Positions 6,587-10,672 of a DNA stretch of 10,672 nucleotides are shown here, in pieces. How positions within the stretch are numbered: the first letter of the stretch is position 1; each line of letters opens with the position of its first letter. The stretch is from CAZJNX01 sp964547415 (GTDB taxonomy: Bacteria; Pseudomonadota; Alphaproteobacteria; Rhizobiales; Amorphaceae): positions 1 to 10,672 of the forward strand of contig CAZJNX010000169.1 in assembly GCA_964547415.1 (NCBI GenBank). Direction: 5' to 3'. The notes under the pieces are model-generated. The model worked only from the letters and a program-made list of their open reading frames with translations, was not told the origin of the DNA and ran no database searches. Both the position numbers and the translations under genes were made by a program.

Positions 6587-6597
6587 GGGGCGCCCCC
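6569..6597 (-). other. GC hairpin directly after the decayed PAS-CPBP gene
   Basis: Arms CGCCCC (6574-6579) and GGGGCG (6587-6592), extended after one mismatch by GGGG (6569-6572) with CCCC (6594-6597), form a stem-loop. It begins 2 bases beyond the TGA of the upstream remnant. The position fits a transcription stop between the metH block and the liv block, but there is no T-run. Its loop contains part of the candidate -35 box. Confidence 0.3.
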
Positions 6598-6598
6598 C

Positions 6599-7298
6599 TC
6601 ACAGGAGGCCGAAGGCGAGGGCGGCGAACCCGGCCGTGAAGTGGACGATGGTGACGGCGAGGAGCGAGCCGTTGCGGTTGAACACCCAGCCGAAGCCGAG
6701 CCCGCTCGGGAACACGACGATCACGGCCTCGATCCCGAAGTGGCCGTGGAAGACGGCGAAGACGGTGGTCGCGAGCAGGATGCTCGCCCATCCCTTTCCG
6801 TGAAGCGGTCGAGCACGAGGCCGATCACCGTCGCGACCGCAAAGGAAATGATGAGCAGAACGAACAGCGAGGCCGTCTCGACGCGCTGGCGCATCAGCTG
6901 CACCTGGGCCGACACGTCCTGGAAGGTGGCGACGAGGCCGACGGGCCGGCCGGCGGGCTGGTCCTTCAGGAGGCTGGACCGGACCACCAGGTGGCGGGAG
7001 CCCGCGGGCGTGCCGACGACGAGTTCCCGCTCGTGGACGTCGTTGGGCCGGTGGCGGGCGCCGAGGATGGCGTCGCTGACCTCGAGGAGATCCTCCCGGT
7101 CGAGCAGGCTCTCGGCGAGGGTGCGGCCGATCACCGCCTCGCGCGGCATCCCGAAGAGGCGCTGGGCCGCCGGGTTGAAGGTGGTGAGGCGGCCCGCGAG
7201 GTCGATGTGACGATGGCGTCGGCCACGTTGTCGAAAACGGCCTCCTTCAGCCGCGCCGTCCCCGCCGCGCCCGCTTGCGCCCCCTCGATCGTGCCCAT
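6599..7298 (-). pseudogene. Decayed PAS-domain / CPBP (CAAX-protease-like) membrane protein gene with two frameshifts
   Basis: Three consecutive reading frames together spell one protein. From ATG 7298, about 30 residues end in LKEAVFDNVADAIVT, a typical PAS start. The frame is lost near 7208, and the next frame continues IDLAGRLTTFNPAAQRLFGM, the PAS core (…REAVIGRTLAESLL…), a C-terminal PAS end LVATFQDVSAQ, a linker helix, and a membrane helix SLFVLLIISFAVATVIGL. Near 6785-6805 the frame is lost again. The third frame reads GWASILLATTVFAVFHG, then FPSGLGFGWVFNRNGSLLA and VHFTAGFAALAF, ending at TGA 6599-6601. The last part is the C-terminal end of a CPBP/Abi glutamic-type intramembrane protease domain (FxxxH and HFxxG/N motifs). 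The EExxxR motif and about 100 residues normally before FxxxH are missing. Both shifts are of the one-base-missing type. The ancestor would have been a membrane protein with a cytoplasmic sensor. Sequencing error could explain the shifts but not the missing segment. Confidence 0.7.
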
Positions 7299-7401
7299 TG
7301 CCCTCGCCCGTCCCCGCCGCCGGCTCCGTCCGGCAGGTCAGCAAAGCCCGAAGGGTGGCGTGGCGGCAAGGGGGGTGCGGGCCCGCGTCGCAAGCCCCGG
7401 G

Positions 7402-7848
7402 TCAGCCCGCGCGGGCCGCGTCGGCGGCGGCCGCACGCCGCTCCAGCTCGTCCCTGTCGAGCCGCTCCGTGACGGTGGCGAACCACCAGACGTTGCCCGC
7501 CGGGTCGAAGACGCCGCCCGCCCGCTCCCCGTAGAACATGTCCGACGGGGGCATCATGGCCGACGCGCCCGCCTCGATGGCGCGGGCATAGGTGTCGTCG
7601 CAGTCGGGCACGTACACGTGGATGAAGGCGGGCCGGGCGACGGACGGGTCCGAGACGCCCGAGACCATCACCGTGCCGTCGTCGATCGAGAGGCTGGCGT
7701 GCCAGAACGAGCCGTCCGCATGGTAAAGGGGCGGCTCCGGCAGTGTCGCCCCGACGGCGGCGACCGCGAAGTCGATCACCGCCTGGGGCTTGTCGGTCAT
7801 TACGAACGGGCTGACGGTCGCGATCCCGGGCGTCTTCCAGTCCGCCAT
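7402..7848 (-). CDS. VOC-superfamily (glyoxalase/PhnB-like) protein
   Basis: A 148-residue cytoplasmic protein with the paired beta-alpha-beta-beta-beta units of the vicinal oxygen chelate fold. Landmarks are TVSPFVMTDKPQAVIDF (11-27), DGSFWHASLSIDDGTVMVSG (45-64), FIHVYVPDCDDTYARAIEAG (75-94) and PSDMFYGERAGGVFDPAGNVW (101-121). The spacing DMFYGER-GGVFDPxGNxWW is typical of the PhnB-like branch, whose members have varied or unknown activities. His50, His77 and Asp115 are possible metal or substrate contacts. An ATG at 7848 with a strong GGGGAG ribosome site fixes the start. It lies 34 bases downstream of the hydratase stop, so the two are probably co-transcribed. The fold is firm; the substrate is unknown. 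Some relatives are annotated as bleomycin-resistance or demethylubiquinone-methyltransferase-like proteins, which should not be taken as function here. Confidence 0.85.
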   Translation of the reverse strand: MADWKTPGIATVSPFVMTDKPQAVIDFAVAAVGATLPEPPLYHADGSFWHASLSIDDGTVMVSGVSDPSVARPAFIHVYVPDCDDTYARAIEAGASAMMPPSDMFYGERAGGVFDPAGNVWWFATVTERLDRDELERRAAAADAARAG

Positions 7849-8760
7849 GGCTCTCCCCTCGCACGGCTTCGTGGGGCAAAGCCTACTCGAAGGTGACGGA
7901 AATCTCCACCGGCCCGTCCGCGCCGGGAAGGCCCTCGTAGCGGGCGACCACCTCCGCCCCGGGGGTCGCGGGCTCGATCCCGGTGAGGGAGCCGAGGCTG
8001 AGGACGTCGCCCGGCTCGAGGGGCCAGCCGCGGCCGTTCGCCTCCTTCACGATGAACAGGACCGCGTCGAGCGGGTGGCCGAGGAGCGCCGCCCCCGTCG
8101 AGCGCGCCACCTCCGCGCCGTCCTTCAGGAGCACCGTCTCCATGGCGGCGAGGGTGTCCGCCGTCTCCGGCGCGGGCGGGAGCGGGATCGGCTCGCCCAT
8201 GACGCCGAGCCGGGCGCCCGCGTTCATGGCCGTGAGCAGGCGGCCGGTGATGCGGGTGCCGCGGGGCACCATCAGGTCGCCCAGCTCGATGAAGGGGATG
8301 ACGGCGTCGAGGCCGGCGAGCGCCTCCTCCCGCGTCGTGGCCCCGTTGATGGCCGCGCTGCCGACGCGCACGAGAAGGTCCTGCTCGAAGACGAGGCGGG
8401 CGCCGTCGTCGACCTTCACCCGCGCGCCGTCGGGCAGGAGCGCGTCGCGGAAGAGGACCCCCACCACCGGTCCGTCGAGGCCCAGCATCTCCTGGGCGCC
8501 CCGGGAGGTGGCGGCCGCCTTGTAGCCCGCGCGCCCGCCGAGGGCCGGTTCGAGGCGGGCGATCACCTGGTCCTGGTGGCAGCGGGCGTCGGCGACCGAC
8601 AGGATCGCCTCGTTCGCCTTGCCGGCCTCCGCGAACGGGATCGCGGCCGAGAAGGCGGCCGCGAAGGGCGTCGCGAAGTCGTAGGACCCGCAGGAGGTCT
8701 GGGCCGCCGCCGGACCCGCGAGGAGACCCGCGGCGAGCCCGGCGAGGACCGGAAGGCGCC

Positions 8761-10672
<1,912 letters not shown>

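Noticed and set aside
6569..6597. Hairpin considered as a classical intrinsic terminator
   Set aside because: No T-run follows on the minus strand, so I list it only as a hairpin with uncertain role.
6441..6791. N-terminal extension of the livH frame up to 6791
   Set aside because: The extension is Arg/Pro/Gly-rich, overlaps the decayed PAS-CPBP gene in another frame, and is unlike LivH. The ATG at 6440 has a good ribosome site.
5421..6803. 460-residue open frame on the plus strand
   Set aside because: Antisense to livH. The charged, low-complexity translation is the mirror of hydrophobic membrane-helix codons.

Overview
The window is very GC-rich (G/C strongly dominates third codon positions) and every gene I can support reads on the minus strand. 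The mix of a cobalamin-dependent methionine synthase, a liv-type (HAAT family) ABC transporter and a ProX/OpuAC-type glycine betaine binding protein suggests a high-GC alphaproteobacterium. I cannot place it more precisely from sequence alone. I see no tRNA, rRNA, CRISPR array, insertion sequence or phage gene.

In transcription order (right to left): the C-terminal half of methionine synthase MetH enters at the right edge. It overlaps a GTG-started, apparently exported hydratase of the 2-keto-4-pentenoate hydratase (FAH-like) family, which is followed closely by a small VOC/PhnB-like protein. These three look co-transcribed. Next comes a decayed gene, a PAS sensor domain joined to a CPBP (CAAX-protease-like) membrane domain, broken by two frameshifts and an internal loss.

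A 158-base spacer with a candidate promoter and a dyad operator then leads into the main block. This block is livH permease, a DUF1801 protein, livM permease, a 181-base gap, a periplasmic substrate-binding protein, a strong intergenic hairpin, a livF-type ATPase, a SAM-dependent methyltransferase 8 bases after livF, and finally a glycine betaine-type binding protein cut by the left edge.

The liv block should form one importer: LivH and LivM as the channel, the binding protein as the periplasmic receptor and LivF as one ATPase. The second ATPase, LivG, is absent from the block, while a DUF1801 gene and a methyltransferase are included. The substrate cannot be read from the sequence. The most notable points are the missing LivG, the inserted DUF1801 gene, the decaying PAS-CPBP fusion, and the exported hydratase that starts inside metH. 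I found no convincing evidence of a wholly new biological system. Most of the window is ordinary transport and metabolism with unusual gene arrangements.
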